From the NCBI GenBank assembly GCA_029876055.1, contig CM056875.1, forward strand, positions 1,736,001-1,800,000: 64,000 nt of DNA, in the 5' to 3' direction. Under the pieces are notes generated by a model that searched no databases, was not told the origin of the DNA, and was given only the letters and a program-made list of their open reading frames with translations. The position numbers were made by a program, and so were the translations under genes. Positions 13,663 to 25,400 of the stretch are shown here, piece by piece. The DNA is from Madurella fahalii. Its lineage: Eukaryota > Ascomycota > Sordariomycetes > Sordariales. Positions within the stretch are counted from its first letter, which is position 1. Each line of letters begins with the position of its first letter.

Positions 13663-16600
13663 ATGCCGAACCAAGCCTCGACCCCGCGCACTACGCGCAA
13701 CAGCCGCGGTCTTCGCCAGAGCCCCATCGTCTCGAGTTCTGCCAGAGTCTCAGGAAGCCGAAGGAGTAGCGGCACCCCTTCCCGCGCCCGCATCGTCAAT
13801 GCCCTTGCGCGTTTCGCCGACGCCCAACCGCAGACACCGACCCCCCATGCCCGGTTCACACAACCAAACCCCCAACCCACCCCGACTCCAGCCCTTCAGA
13901 CAATACAAGAGGAGCAAGCTCAGCCTGGTACGCCAACCCCAGGCTCCCTTCTCGCAGCCGCTCGACGGTCCATTTTCCCTCCGCCAGTCGCTCTTCCTCC
14001 TTTCACCCCGAACCTCTCTGCTCCGCAACCAAGGACACCCTCGCCTCTCGAGCATCCCCGAGTCTCGTCAATCAAGAGGACTCCGAGATCCAGTGCCCGG
14101 AAGTCTTTCCCCTGGACTCCGGTTCGATATCCAACCCGGTATCGCATCAGGTACATCGACGCAACTCCCCTGAAAACTCCGCCTCCCGAGTCGCCTGCTC
14201 TTGAGACTCGCCGATTCAGACAACGCCGGGTCGAGGAAGGCGACGAAAACTTTGCGCGAGAGCTGTGGCTAGCCATTCGCAACGACCATTACATGAGAGG
14301 CTGTTGGTGTGGGCCGCCAAGCATCTATAACTCCAGAGTAGAGGCCGAAGCAGCAGTCGGCCATTTGCGCTTCTACATCGAGGGTCCCGGATCCAAGAAC
14401 TTGCGCGTCATTCAGAGGAAAGACGACTTTGGCTGGCACTGCTGCTGTGGCAATTCCGAGTACCCCGCAGTGTACAAAGACCTAATTAACTCCAACGGAA
14501 AGCGCCCGGCGGAGGACTCAGAAATCGATTTGATTACACAGAACGAAGGCGCAAAAGGCGCTGAGAGTGTTGAACGATTCTTACCTGGGCTCCGTGAACC
14601 AACCGCGGACCGACCAGAGGAGGCCCAGACACGGGAACTGGCACCGGTCCAATCCATGTGGGCGCAGGCGCGCGACATCATCAACCGTGCCGTTGCGACG
14701 ATGGGGGGTTCCGTAGCAATCCTGGTCGGCAAGCTCCGCGAGCAATTCCGTGGAGATGCCTACGAAACAGTCGACACCCGCCGCAAGGATGCCCACCAAG
14801 ACATCATCGTCGTCAAGAGGCTCAAACGTCAGGCTCGTGTGCCAGCGATGGAAGAATCGTCCTCTGACGACGGCGATGATGGTTTTGAAGACCTCGTATG
14901 GGCCGACGATCCCACGAAGCGCATCGGCTTCGAGCACATCCAAAACCTCGCGAACAACTTCGCGAGCCAGCTACAATCCATCAAGACGGGCAATCTTGTC
15001 GGCGGCACGTCCATCGCCGACATCCGGATGCAGATCCAACCCGGCCAGGACCTTGGCGCCAGCATCGCGGTCCACAAGTACCAGGAACAAAAATACGGAC
15101 CAATGCTACCCGAAGAACCTGACCATGAGAAGGCTGACAAGCTCCTCAAGGCCTTGGTATCCTACCAAAAGTGCCTAGTCATGGGAATCAACTTCATGCA
15201 GGCGACTTACGATCCCGGGCTGTTTGAGGAGCTCAAAAAGAAGCACAAGACACTGCCGCGCCGCTTGGCGCTGGGGGGCGTCGAATTCAGACAGGGCGCC
15301 AAAACGGTGGGCGAGTTCCTCTGCTTTCTCCAGTCGCTGAAAAGTGTGTGCAGCATGGACCCTGATGCGCTGGAGGCCATCTGCAAGATGATTGTGGATG
15401 CTAATGCCATCCACAAGAGAGAGATGGTGCCCAGCTTTGTCGAACTAAAGCGCAGTCTGATGGAGGACATGCCTGGATTCTTCCCCGAGGAGCGGGCCTC
15501 TATCATGGAGGAGATTCCCGCAGACGAACTCTACATTGAGCCCCTCTACGATTTCAAGTACCCGTCGCCGGAACCCTCCGACTGGGAGGACTCGCAGGGC
15601 AAGCCCGGAGAATACAGATTGGTTTCCAAGCCAAAGGGTATCCTGAAGCCGCCAACCGAGTGGGCGGATACTCCAGCCTCACCCAGATACGTCCCAACAC
15701 CTGAGAAGAAGCGGAGGCTCGCCTTTGAGAGCCCCATATCTAAGTTCACGGCGCCGGCCCACATCCCCGCCAAGGTCATGACTCCAGGGGAAGCGGACCG
15801 GCTCCGAAATGCAAAGCTCAAGGCGGAGGTCCTGGGCGACGAACGGTCGATACGGATGTACGAAGCCGCGCGAAAAGTCTCGAGAAAAAACAACAACTCC
15901 TATCTTGATTCCGAGGACAAGTGGAGCCGCGAGGCTGTTGACAGGGATGATGAAGAGATGGGCTTAGCATACCATGCCAGGAAATATGGTGGCTTTCTCA
16001 ACGACCTCCAGAGCGATATGCAAGCGCGGGAGGAGGAGAAACAAAACGAGAGACCCAAGTACAAGCCCAGTCCGCACATCGTACGGATCCCTCTCCCACG
16101 CTTGCCGTCGAATTCCACTCTGCGCCGGCGGACCGCCCACATGCTAGAGAGCCCTGGCACCAAGAGCCCCGATACTGAGAGCCCTGCAGCCCCATCTCCA
16201 AGACCCAACCCCCTGCTTGCGAAGGCCGCGGAGGAGGAGCCGCCCAAGGTGAAGAAGCCGCAGCCCGTCTATTCAACCCTCGAGGAGTTCTTTGCGGCCG
16301 ATAAAGATGACCTAGAGATCTCCACAGCCAAGCTTGAGCAGCTTGAAATCGACCGTCAAGTTCGCGGCGAGTTCGAAGACGGCCTACGGCGGCAAGTTGA
16401 GGAGAAGCGCCAGCGAGAGATCGAGGAGGAGCGGCGCCGGATTGAAGAAGAGCGGCGACGGAAGGAGGAAGAGCGGCGTCGCGAAGAAGAAGCCCGCAGG
16501 CGGAAAGAGGCAGAAGAGTTGGCTGCCCTGACGGGGCTGAGACGTCCCATCCGGCCTCTGATCACTCCAATGTCGGATGAATGGGATCTCAAAGTTATCA

Positions 16601-17289
16601 ATGCCGCAAGAGCGAACCCGGCGACCGAGCTAGTCAAGACTCTAGAGGGCCAACCGCTCACGCGGCGCGACTTCGAGGAGAAGCTCCTACCCCCCACGGC
16701 ATGGCTGAACGACAATGTCATCATCGGGTCGATCCTGCACATTTCCGACTACGTCAACACATCCAAGGGCGCGACGAACCAGGAACCCAAGTGCGCCGCC
16801 TTCACCTCGTACTTTTGGCCGCGCCTCCTTTCCCACGGCGCCAGCAACTGCGGCCGCCTCCTGCGCAGGGCCGGCGTGCGCAAGGCGAACTTCTTCGACA
16901 TTGACTCGATCCTCATTCCCATCTGCGAGCATTCCCACTGGACCCTGGCTGTGATCCGCCCCGGCAGGCGGACGGTCGCGCACCTCGACTCGATGAAGGC
17001 GGGCCGCGGCCACGAGAACGTCAAGGCCAAGCTGCTCGAGCTGGTGCGGTTCGTACTGGAGGACCAGTTCGTCGAGGCCGAGTGGCAAGCCGTGGACTAC
17101 GAGGCGCCGAGGCAGACGAACGGGTGGGACTGTGGCGTGTTTACCATCACAAACGCCATGTGCGTGGCGCTGGGGCTGGATCCGAAGCAGAGCTATTCCG
17201 AGCGGCAGCTGACGCTGCAGCGGAGGAGGGTTGCGGCTGTCTTATTGAATGAAGGATTCAAGGGGGAGTTTTCGCTAGATGGGCTTTGA
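13663..17289 (+). CDS. Ulp1/Ulp2-type SUMO protease (C48 cysteine peptidase)
   Basis: Start chosen at 13663 (MPNQASTPRTTRNSRG), giving 1,208 aa in one exon. The frame is open further upstream, with another ATG at 13471, but that extension is a pyrimidine-rich, Leu-rich translation that looks like leader sequence. The N-terminal two thirds are Ser/Pro/Arg-rich and mostly disordered, with a charged Glu/Arg coiled coil near residues 905-955. The C-terminal catalytic domain (about 990-1208) carries the C48 residues in order: His1092 (SHWTLAVI), Asp1109 (HLDSM), Gln1151 and Cys1157 (QTNGWDCGVF). It is predicted to remove SUMO from proteins or process its precursor in the nucleus. Assignment to Ulp1 or Ulp2 is open; the long N-terminus favours neither decisively. 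Confidence 0.9.
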   Translation: MPNQASTPRTTRNSRGLRQSPIVSSSARVSGSRRSSGTPSRARIVNALARFADAQPQTPTPHARFTQPNPQPTPTPALQTIQEEQAQPGTPTPGSLLAAARRSIFPPPVALPPFTPNLSAPQPRTPSPLEHPRVSSIKRTPRSSARKSFPWTPVRYPTRYRIRYIDATPLKTPPPESPALETRRFRQRRVEEGDENFARELWLAIRNDHYMRGCWCGPPSIYNSRVEAEAAVGHLRFYIEGPGSKNLRVIQRKDDFGWHCCCGNSEYPAVYKDLINSNGKRPAEDSEIDLITQNEGAKGAESVERFLPGLREPTADRPEEAQTRELAPVQSMWAQARDIINRAVATMGGSVAILVGKLREQFRGDAYETVDTRRKDAHQDIIVVKRLKRQARVPAMEESSSDDGDDGFEDLVWADDPTKRIGFEHIQNLANNFASQLQSIKTGNLVGGTSIADIRMQIQPGQDLGASIAVHKYQEQKYGPMLPEEPDHEKADKLLKALVSYQKCLVMGINFMQATYDPGLFEELKKKHKTLPRRLALGGVEFRQGAKTVGEFLCFLQSLKSVCSMDPDALEAICKMIVDANAIHKREMVPSFVELKRSLMEDMPGFFPEERASIMEEIPADELYIEPLYDFKYPSPEPSDWEDSQGKPGEYRLVSKPKGILKPPTEWADTPASPRYVPTPEKKRRLAFESPISKFTAPAHIPAKVMTPGEADRLRNAKLKAEVLGDERSIRMYEAARKVSRKNNNSYLDSEDKWSREAVDRDDEEMGLAYHARKYGGFLNDLQSDMQAREEEKQNERPKYKPSPHIVRIPLPRLPSNSTLRRRTAHMLESPGTKSPDTESPAAPSPRPNPLLAKAAEEEPPKVKKPQPVYSTLEEFFAADKDDLEISTAKLEQLEIDRQVRGEFEDGLRRQVEEKRQREIEEERRRIEEERRRKEEERRREEEARRRKEAEELAALTGLRRPIRPLITPMSDEWDLKVINAARANPATELVKTLEGQPLTRRDFEEKLLPPTAWLNDNVIIGSILHISDYVNTSKGATNQEPKCAAFTSYFWPRLLSHGASNCGRLLRRAGVRKANFFDIDSILIPICEHSHWTLAVIRPGRRTVAHLDSMKAGRGHENVKAKLLELVRFVLEDQFVEAEWQAVDYEAPRQTNGWDCGVFTITNAMCVALGLDPKQSYSERQLTLQRRRVAAVLLNEGFKGEFSLDGL

Positions 17290-18973
17290 AAAAGACAAAT
17301 GATGCTCTCTCTTGGAGTATACGGCCGGATGTTGTCAGGAAGGAAGAGGATACTCCGTCACGAGCATTAATTCGTGTACGTGTGCGTTCGACTTTTCTCT
17401 TTTTACAAGGGGTGGTTTTGGTGCTTGGCGCTCTACGGTCTTCCTCTGGTACTGCCACAGCATGGTATGCCCGCAGATATGGTACAACGGCACAGACGGG
17501 TCCAAAAAGGAAAAGGGGGGGTTAATTGGCTAGCATTTGAGGGAAATGAAAGCCGCTCAGACGGGTTGGAGTTGTTGCATTTTTGGTCTTTTATCTCTTG
17601 GTGAGGGGGCTAGTTGTTTTCTCTTGCTTTGCTTCTGTCGGGGTGGATCGGTGGATGAGGGATGATACCTGTGTTGTTTACAGACAAGGAGGGAAGAGGG
17701 TGCATCGTCACGGGTTCTTGGAGGGGGAGTTCGTCACCTGGCTTGTGGAGTTGGCGCGTTTTCTTCTCTTTTCTGGGCCGAGCTGGCTGATACCCCCATG
17801 GCGAAACCAAGTTTATGCTTTTTGTTTTCTGGTCTAAACATCTCGGATGTAAATTGGGTGGAAGGGCCGGGCTTTACCGAGCTTGTGTCTTGGTAATTGA
17901 ATACACCCCAACGGCTTGGGTGGTGCCTACGTGCCTCACTCATGGTATGTTTGTCATACGTTTTTGGGTGCTCGGTATCTTCTAGGCCTGGTGATTACGG
18001 TTCGTGTGGTGGTGGAGAGTGGATGTCACGGTTAATGCAGCTGCCTGCTGCCCACTGTCGACTGCTGATACCTGCTCTCCAGTCCAGCGAGCGCGCTTGG
18101 GTATCCGGAAACGGATGCCTAGTTTTGAGGACGCATATCCGTATTAGCATGCGAGCGAGGGTAAAAAGGGACCACCTCCACTGCTTACATCTCGCTGTTG
18201 AGAATCCTGTTTCGGACATGGGGTAAGCGGCTTATCCTGCTGCCTTCTCTGTGAGTGCTTCGCCTTTCAGTCGCCCAACATTCGCCCCGTAATCGACGGA
18301 GAGAAGGACTTTCCCAAAGGGCGGCATGGCAACTACGCAACGGTTAGGAGGGAGCCGACCGTTAATGCATGTCGCCCACCTGTGAGTACGACGGGGTGAA
18401 TTCGTGGCCATCACAAGGCCCCCCTCCCCCTTTCCTTTCTTTCTCATTCGCTCACACGGCCAGACAGCCAGTCACATCCATCTATAACTAGCATGGATAC
18501 ATCCCGCTTACCCAACTATCTACCTACCTACTTACGACTAGCGCCGGCATTCATCTCTCCGGGGGAACTCATGTGGCACGTCATCACGGTATACACTACT
18601 GCTCCTAATCCCTCCCCGGCTTCCCCCCGCAACCCCTCCCTTAAACCGCAAACGACACAGCACGTGGCCGCACTGATGGGGCGGGTAAGATAAGGTTAGA
18701 AGAAAGGGATTAGTGACCGACGATCACCGGTTTCATCCATCCGTCTTCGACATGCCGATCCCGCTGAGTGGAGTCACTTTTACAACGCGGGGGTTCCTGG
18801 GGGGAGGCGGGGTCAAGTCGTTCGAATGGTTGCCGAGTGAGCGAAGGAACGGAGGAGACAAGCGGGACACACCGGACTGTACCGTATTATATTGTCCAGT
18901 GTATGGAGTACTGGGTCGAGAGGTAGGGTCGGAGTGGTGATACCGTGGTACTACTACGACTACTACGACTACT

Positions 18974-19006
18974 ACCACCACCACCACCACCACCACCACC
19001 ACCACC
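18974..19006. repeat. (ACC)11 trinucleotide repeat
   Basis: Eleven perfect ACC units, preceded by imperfect TACTACGAC repeats (about 18951-18973) and followed by TTACTACTACCAC. Non-coding in context. Confidence 0.95.
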
Positions 19007-19026
19007 GCTATTACTACTACCACTTG

Positions 19027-19437
19027 GGGATATATACGGTTGAAGTGCCCTATGTGAAGGCAGGCAGAGAGTGCCCGGCCGGGTTAGGAGGTTGGCGCTC
19101 CAAACCCTTAGTTGGGAACTTGTTTCTTGCACCGTTCAGTTTTTCTTCTCTTCTACCTTCGTCCCGCTCTATCCTATTGCTGCATTCCACCCTTTCTGCC
19201 CTCTTGCTTTCCCATTGCGACTTAGTATGCATCTCCCGAATACTTGTTCTGCTTTGTTGTAGGTAGGGTACGCTTGCAAAACCTGCTAGAGACGAGTGAT
19301 CCAAACATCAGAGCATGGCGAGGGAGATGGACCAGATCCTGACGTACTGCATCGCGTCGCATGCAGCTCTGCAACGACGCAGTGTTATGGACCAACCGAG
19401 GTCTGGCAGCCATCTACTACCCTACAACCCTACGTGA
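19027..19437 (+). promoter_or_regulatory. Promoter-like block with a 40-codon ORF, possible short transcript
   Basis: A TATA-like element (GGATATATACGG) near 19027 is followed about 100 bp downstream by a CT-rich stretch (19130-19250) typical of fungal transcription starts. The first long-enough ATG after it is at 19315 and opens a 40-aa frame ending at 19437 (MAREMDQILTYCIASHAALQ at its start). This could be a small-peptide gene or a non-coding RNA. It rests on layout only, with no homology recognised. Confidence 0.25.
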
Positions 19438-22400
19438 GACGTCGATGCTACCGGGCGGGGTATGATGATCCTGACGATGAACACTCAGCATTGGCTGAGG
19501 ACTGAGGGGTGCCGCTTAGAGCCATACACAAGCCGGAGTGGGGAGGACGGTAGAGAACAGATGCGCGCTCTCGCCGCTACGCCATATTTACCTTCCCTTC
19601 AGGGCAGGCGCCTTCATCGCGTGGGAACGAAGGCAACCGCCAGAAGCCTCTACCGAGGCAGCCAATCCCGTCCGGGCCCGTCGCAGTAGGAAAGGATAAT
19701 CTGATGCTCCGAGGACAGCGAACCCGACGTGGCTGGGGCCCGGTCGGGTGTGTCTGCCTGATTCGGCTCGCCTGGGGGATGAAGCTGCGTAGATAGATCG
19801 GCCATTCAACCACTAATTCCACGTTTCCTGAGAAGCTTCGCCGATCACAAAGCCCGATGCACGGAGGAGAGAAACATGCGCAACAACCAGGGCACCATGT
19901 GCATCTCTCACGCCATTGCCAGAATATGGGCATCCCCATCGTCCCCAGGAGGCAAGACTTGTTGAAGGCCGCAGGGCATAGGGAGTAAAAGGAAGTCAGT
20001 ATCTAGTCTCTTAAGGACTAGAGCATGACCGGAGCGAAACATCATTCTCCTAGAGAGCGTGTTTCTAGAGCATACGCCGGGTAGCTAAGGAGTACTTGCT
20101 CCGTTTGCTTCGGAGGGTTTCGATCTAGCCGGCACCGTCAAGAGGCTGAGTCTCAACTTCTCGACGTGGGCATACAGGAGAGACTACATCATCCTGTATT
20201 TGAGGAGTTGATGACTGTCTAACGAGAGGCGGACAAGAAAGAACAACCCGAGCAGAGTTGATGCCACAGCCCATGTAAGCCTGCCAGATACTATTTCCTT
20301 AAAAAGGAAGTGAAGGGCCCCTGTCTCACTTTCGATTTAAGGTCCGAAAACTGTCCGCTTGTAACCTACATGGCAAGCCGCCACGCATTCCATCACCGAC
20401 CCATTCGCCGCGTGGCCACGAAGGTGCATGCAGCGGGCATAAACGCATGCAAGCCCACAAGCAATGCCACCACCCCCGTCCGACGCCGATCATGACAGCG
20501 CATCCTCTGATCGTTCGAGGCAGTTAATGCGGCACCGGCCGCTTCCAATGTCACCGCCAAGAGCCGCCTGACGGCGAATCATCGGCGTACCACCCGCCGG
20601 CGCTCCCGTTCGAAGATCCGGCATAGCCTCCTTCCCAGTTGAGCAGCTTCGAACCAGCGGTCGGCGAGCGGGACTGGGCGGCTGAGTTTCGGGCCGAGGA
20701 AGAGATGGCTTATTGTGAGACTATCTTACTTGTCCGGTGCGGTCGAGGAGCCAACAACACATGATGTCATTCAAGTGCTTTCTATCACCAGCATCATAAT
20801 CATCCGTACGCGACATCCTCGTGGGACAGAGATGGGACTAGACCAGTGGTGGAGTGAGTATGACCTGGTAGGTTGTAAGCGCGCGAACCACGCAACGAAG
20901 GGGATTTGAGAAGTCATCTGAGTGGTATTCGTGGCAGCAGTTTGTCAATCTAGTAGTACGACGGCAGGTGGATGACTGCCCAAGGGAGCCACACAGCGTC
21001 CGGAGTTGGCCACGGCTGCGTCCGACCGTGACGGCAGAAAGCTAATAGCGATCCCTAGGAAGGTTCCATCAAGATTCTGGTAAAACTACGAGGATGGGCG
21101 ACACTCTTGTTTAGATGCCCTGCACTGCCTGTTCGGGAAGCTCGTAAACTCATGCGGAGGTTCCTATTGGATGCGACAGACACGCGAATGGAACCCAAAC
21201 CAGAAAACAACCTTGATCGCGGTCTCATCCGGGGACCGGGACGCAACATTATTCCATATGCAGTGGGGGGGCCGATGAGCCTTGTCGTTTCCTGGAGGGC
21301 AACAAGATCGCGGCGGTGTATTTGAGAGTGGTTAGTCGTTGGCTCGTCAAAAGCGCCTCTGAGACAGGAGATACTGTCGGCTCTTTGTTTGTTAATAGAG
21401 GACTATTTAGAGGACTATTGAGGGGAAAAGTCATTTCAAGGGGTGCGGTAACTCACGGCCAAAACGCGACCGCCTGCCTTGAATAACCGCATCCGGTCCG
21501 GGGAAAAAAAAAAATTGGAACACAAGCTAGATCGCCTATTCGGCGATGACGGACAGCGAAAGGAAAAGGCGTTTTGGCTTGCCGAACCTGCAGATAATGC
21601 ATCCAAGGGGCGGGTCGCGGTGCGACGGTGTTGGCCAACGTGCCGCCGGCTGCAGTCCACGTGTGATGAGGCTCAAGACGTGGCCAAGCTGGAAAAAGAA
21701 AATGGAAAAAGGAGAAAAAGGAATGTGGCCAAACAGGGCTGGCAATCGACCGTACCGCAAGATCCGAATCTTCCATCTGCGCCGAAAAGGAGGGGGCGCA
21801 CACGGGATCTCCGTGAATCTCGGCTTGAACCGAGGGCCCTTGCACCAGCGACCAAAGGAATCCTCCACTCAGGGCCAAGAGCAGCGACAAAAACTTTTCC
21901 TGTCACCCACGCTTGGGGCCCAGAACAAACCTTGTCAGTTGCCAAGTCAGCTGTTTCCCTAGCGTACCAACAGCCTTGCTCTTTCGGATGTTGCCTCCTG
22001 GGCTCCTGGCAGAAAGTGGATAAATTAAGTCAGCTATTGGTAAGAAAGGTGACATTTCTCCCGGGCTCGTGGGGCGGGCGAGGAGATGGAAGGGCTAGCG
22101 GCAAGCGCGCCGAGCTTGGCAGTGGAGTTTGACAGATCATTGAATTTGGGAGCGGAAAAGATTTACGGATGCCGGCAAGCAACGGATCCCACGATGGAGA
22201 AGTGTGTGCGCTGGCATCAACAGCGGGCGAGGGTGTCCCGCGGATGCAATCCGCAACGACAGGACGTTATGGAGGGTGAGGATGGGGGTATTGTGTGAAA
22301 GGTTGCTGGTGACGGGATGGCGTGGGTCGTGTGTGGCGGCTTCTTTTCCCTGTCTGTCCTTCGGCGCGGCGTCTCCGTCACCGAACCACACCACTACCCA

Positions 22401-25400
22401 CAGCTACACTACAGTACGGAACCTCCCATACACATGCACAGGCACCAAGGTCGTGGCTTGCTGCATTCTGCGGGCTGGGTGACACTGGCTCAACCGGTTG
22501 GCTGCAGAACGACACAACGTGTGACTCTTCACTGGCAGGCGCCGCCGAGCATGGAAATATTCTAGAAGGCTTCCATGGCGCGGCTTCTGCCTCCTTCCTT
22601 CGCATTGCCACATTAGGATGGTCACACTTCCGCATGACGTGCATGATATGAGGAAGCACAGGAAATCGGAAGGACTGAACATTGCGCATGGTGGATCGAC
22701 GAACTAAGTGAGACTTGCCTTTCTGGAATCCTTCCGTCGTCCAGCAGCTCCCAGAGAACTCGGGTCTCGCGGCATACGGAACGATAGATTACCTACTACA
22801 ACCCTCCATCGCAGTCGGGCCATCGCCGGGATCAATGGAATGTTCTCTGCAGATGCCCGATCAGGCTGACGACTTTGTCATCCACCAGTGTTCAACGTGA
22901 GATTCCGCTCCGTCCCCGTCCTTACGAGACGGACGTCAACGAAGACCTGAGTCGCTGTCGGACAGGGACCAACTCAGTTTGGCCCTGCCCAGCTGGCCTC
23001 GACACCTCGCCGGGTAATCCTTCTGTTTCCACCTTGCTCGACCCTGGGCCGCTGCGGTGATCGCCGCTGTGCCATGCTCACTTCGGGAAGGATCTCTGTC
23101 GGCTGACGTCGCACAGCGTTCACTTTCTGAACTTCCACCGAAAAATGTCCCCGCTCCGGCAACGGCCGAGTCACCTCGATCATCAAAGGAGGCTGCCGAG
23201 AAATTGATGATGTATGTGCCACCAACTGGGCCTCGGATTGCATCAGTCTTTGTTTCGATCCGTGTCGTTTTTTGCTTGCGCGAAATGACGCGAGACAGTA
23301 AACGGCCAGCAATTTCCACGTCGACGGGTTAGGTAGCTTCGTCGTGTCGAGTGCAGGGACGGAGACTGCCTCGGCCTACCACTTCGCGCGGGGCCCGACG
23401 TGACGACACACTTCGACAGAACGAGACAGCCGAATACATCCGAATGTGGGTGATAGAATTGAACTCTTCAGCTGAGATTCGGGTGGCAAGAGCGTGCTTT
23501 ATTAACCTGTCATCAGTGTAGCAGCCTCCCGGACTGTTGGATGGACGGCGAGGCATGACGTTTTCTAAACGCTGCAAGACGCTGTCGGAAAGCAACTAGA
23601 CCCGTGCTATTCCCGTAGGGACCCTGCAGGCCATGGTCGCCGTGGCGTTATGCGAAACGCCCAAAGAGAGCAAAACGAGGGCCAAAAACGTGATTAGCTT
23701 CAACCACCGAAACCTTTCGGGGGGAAGGCTGGTACAACATCCTGATCATCCAATCCACACTTTACTGAGACCCGTCCGGCCGGAAGTCGGAACACTCGGT
23801 GCGCTTCGGTGGGCCTGATCCGGCGCACATCACGCGGGATCGCTTCCTTGCATTGTTCTCGAACCTCGGAACCAACTTCATAGGCTCGTGGTGAGAAGGA
23901 AACGCGGGATGGGACGGAATTAGGCGAGGGGCGACGCAGCAGAGCGAGCGAGCGATGGCTTTGTTACACCAGGGCAGGGCGTCTGTGGAAACATCGAACG
24001 ATGCTCCGTTCCGTTCGGTCGGAAAAGGTGTCTGGCGCAGGTTGGACAGGACCAGTCCGTCTGTTGCCAAGGGTTCTTTTTATTGGGCACCCAAACTCGC
24101 AGCCAAAACTACCGAGCTTCACAGTGACATGGGGGGAAAACGAGAGAGCGGTGGCCAATGCGTCGGCGCGAAGGTACACTATGTGTACGCTACTGTCTAG
24201 CACAATACAGTACCATGGTCGCCCGGTTCCAGCTCTTCGCCAGTCCCGTCCAACCAATACCGGGCAAACACAACTCTGGGCGAGCTACGACAGCGTGATA
24301 CAAAGGAGACTTGACGGGAAATCGCTGTCTTAGCTCTTTCTCGCGCTGGGCTTGCTTTTGGGGGTTTTCCACCGCCGGCTGACCGTAGACCTGCGCGACT
24401 CATGCGCGAGGGCCACCTTCGGAAAGTTTGACCGCTGGATGTGTGGAGAAGGTGGAGCTGATTCCTGCTGGCTTGGTTCCTGCCAAGGGGTCTGAGCGAT
24501 CAAGCCATGTGGGCCACGCCATCCGTCAACTGGTGACCAGTTCGGACAAGTAGTGAAGATCGTGTTCGGTTTGTGGGAACCGAGACTTGCGTCGACGGAA
24601 CGGTGTTGCCCGCTGACCATCTTGAACAATGGCGCAACACGCTAAAGTTATGGGCCAGCACGTGGATGGATGCACACTACAGTGTAATCCGTTTTTGGTC
24701 TGTGCAGTCCGTCGCCTGCCCTGGCCGCTCCGGGCTGCCCATAACGGGATGACCAAGCGAGGGATCAAAGACATGGCGGAGGATGGTGGAGCGGATCCGA
24801 AAGCCCGTTGACAGGCTGACAGGTCAATGAGAGTTAACCCAGACCGTCGCTTGCCCGGGTGACGCAGCACGGAACACATGCCGTCGGGTGCCTGTGTCAT
24901 GCCATGTCCACGCCATTTCAACTGGCGTGGGGATTTGGATGCAATATCGTAGAACGAGATCATATTGGGTAAGAATGCATCGAACACGGAGATGGTGAAA
25001 AGAGGACATGCTTCAGCAACAAACCGGACTGATCCACGCGTCACATCGCACCGCATAGCTGGGCTGGGCTGGGTTGCGCTGTCGGGCAGCTTGCAGCGAC
25101 GCCAATCAAACCGCAACAACCTCGGGGGGACCTTGGGAGGGGGGTCTTTTTATTTTTTTTATCTTCCCTGCTGCAACATACTGGGAAGCCTGCGGGAAGG
25201 AATGATGGAGGCTACATCGGAATTTGTGATTGGGCACAGGGCACACAGCGCGTTTCGCCCCCCTGAAGAAGCCTTCTAGAAGCATGCCACAGGACGACCC
25301 ACCCCAAGGTCCCCGTCCTGTGTTCTTCTGCAATCTGCACTGCTTCATTCCATTCCCATGCCTTCGCCGTCAAGAGGACTGGGATATCCGTCGAAGCGGG

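Noticed and set aside
20640..20690. Second tRNA T-arm-like string (GGTTCGAAG, minus strand)
   Set aside because: Stem pairing fails and no other tRNA features are present.
21800..21850. tRNA-like GGTTCAAGCC on the minus strand
   Set aside because: The T-arm cannot form a 5-bp stem around a 7-nt loop, and no D-arm or anticodon arm was found upstream.
21479..22132. 217-codon plus-strand frame in the gene desert
   Set aside because: No domain, no good start (non-ATG opening region), biased Arg/Lys/Gly composition and overlapping frames of similar length on both strands.
24526..25119. 197-codon minus-strand frame
   Set aside because: No recognisable motif or splice structure; composition like random GC-rich sequence.
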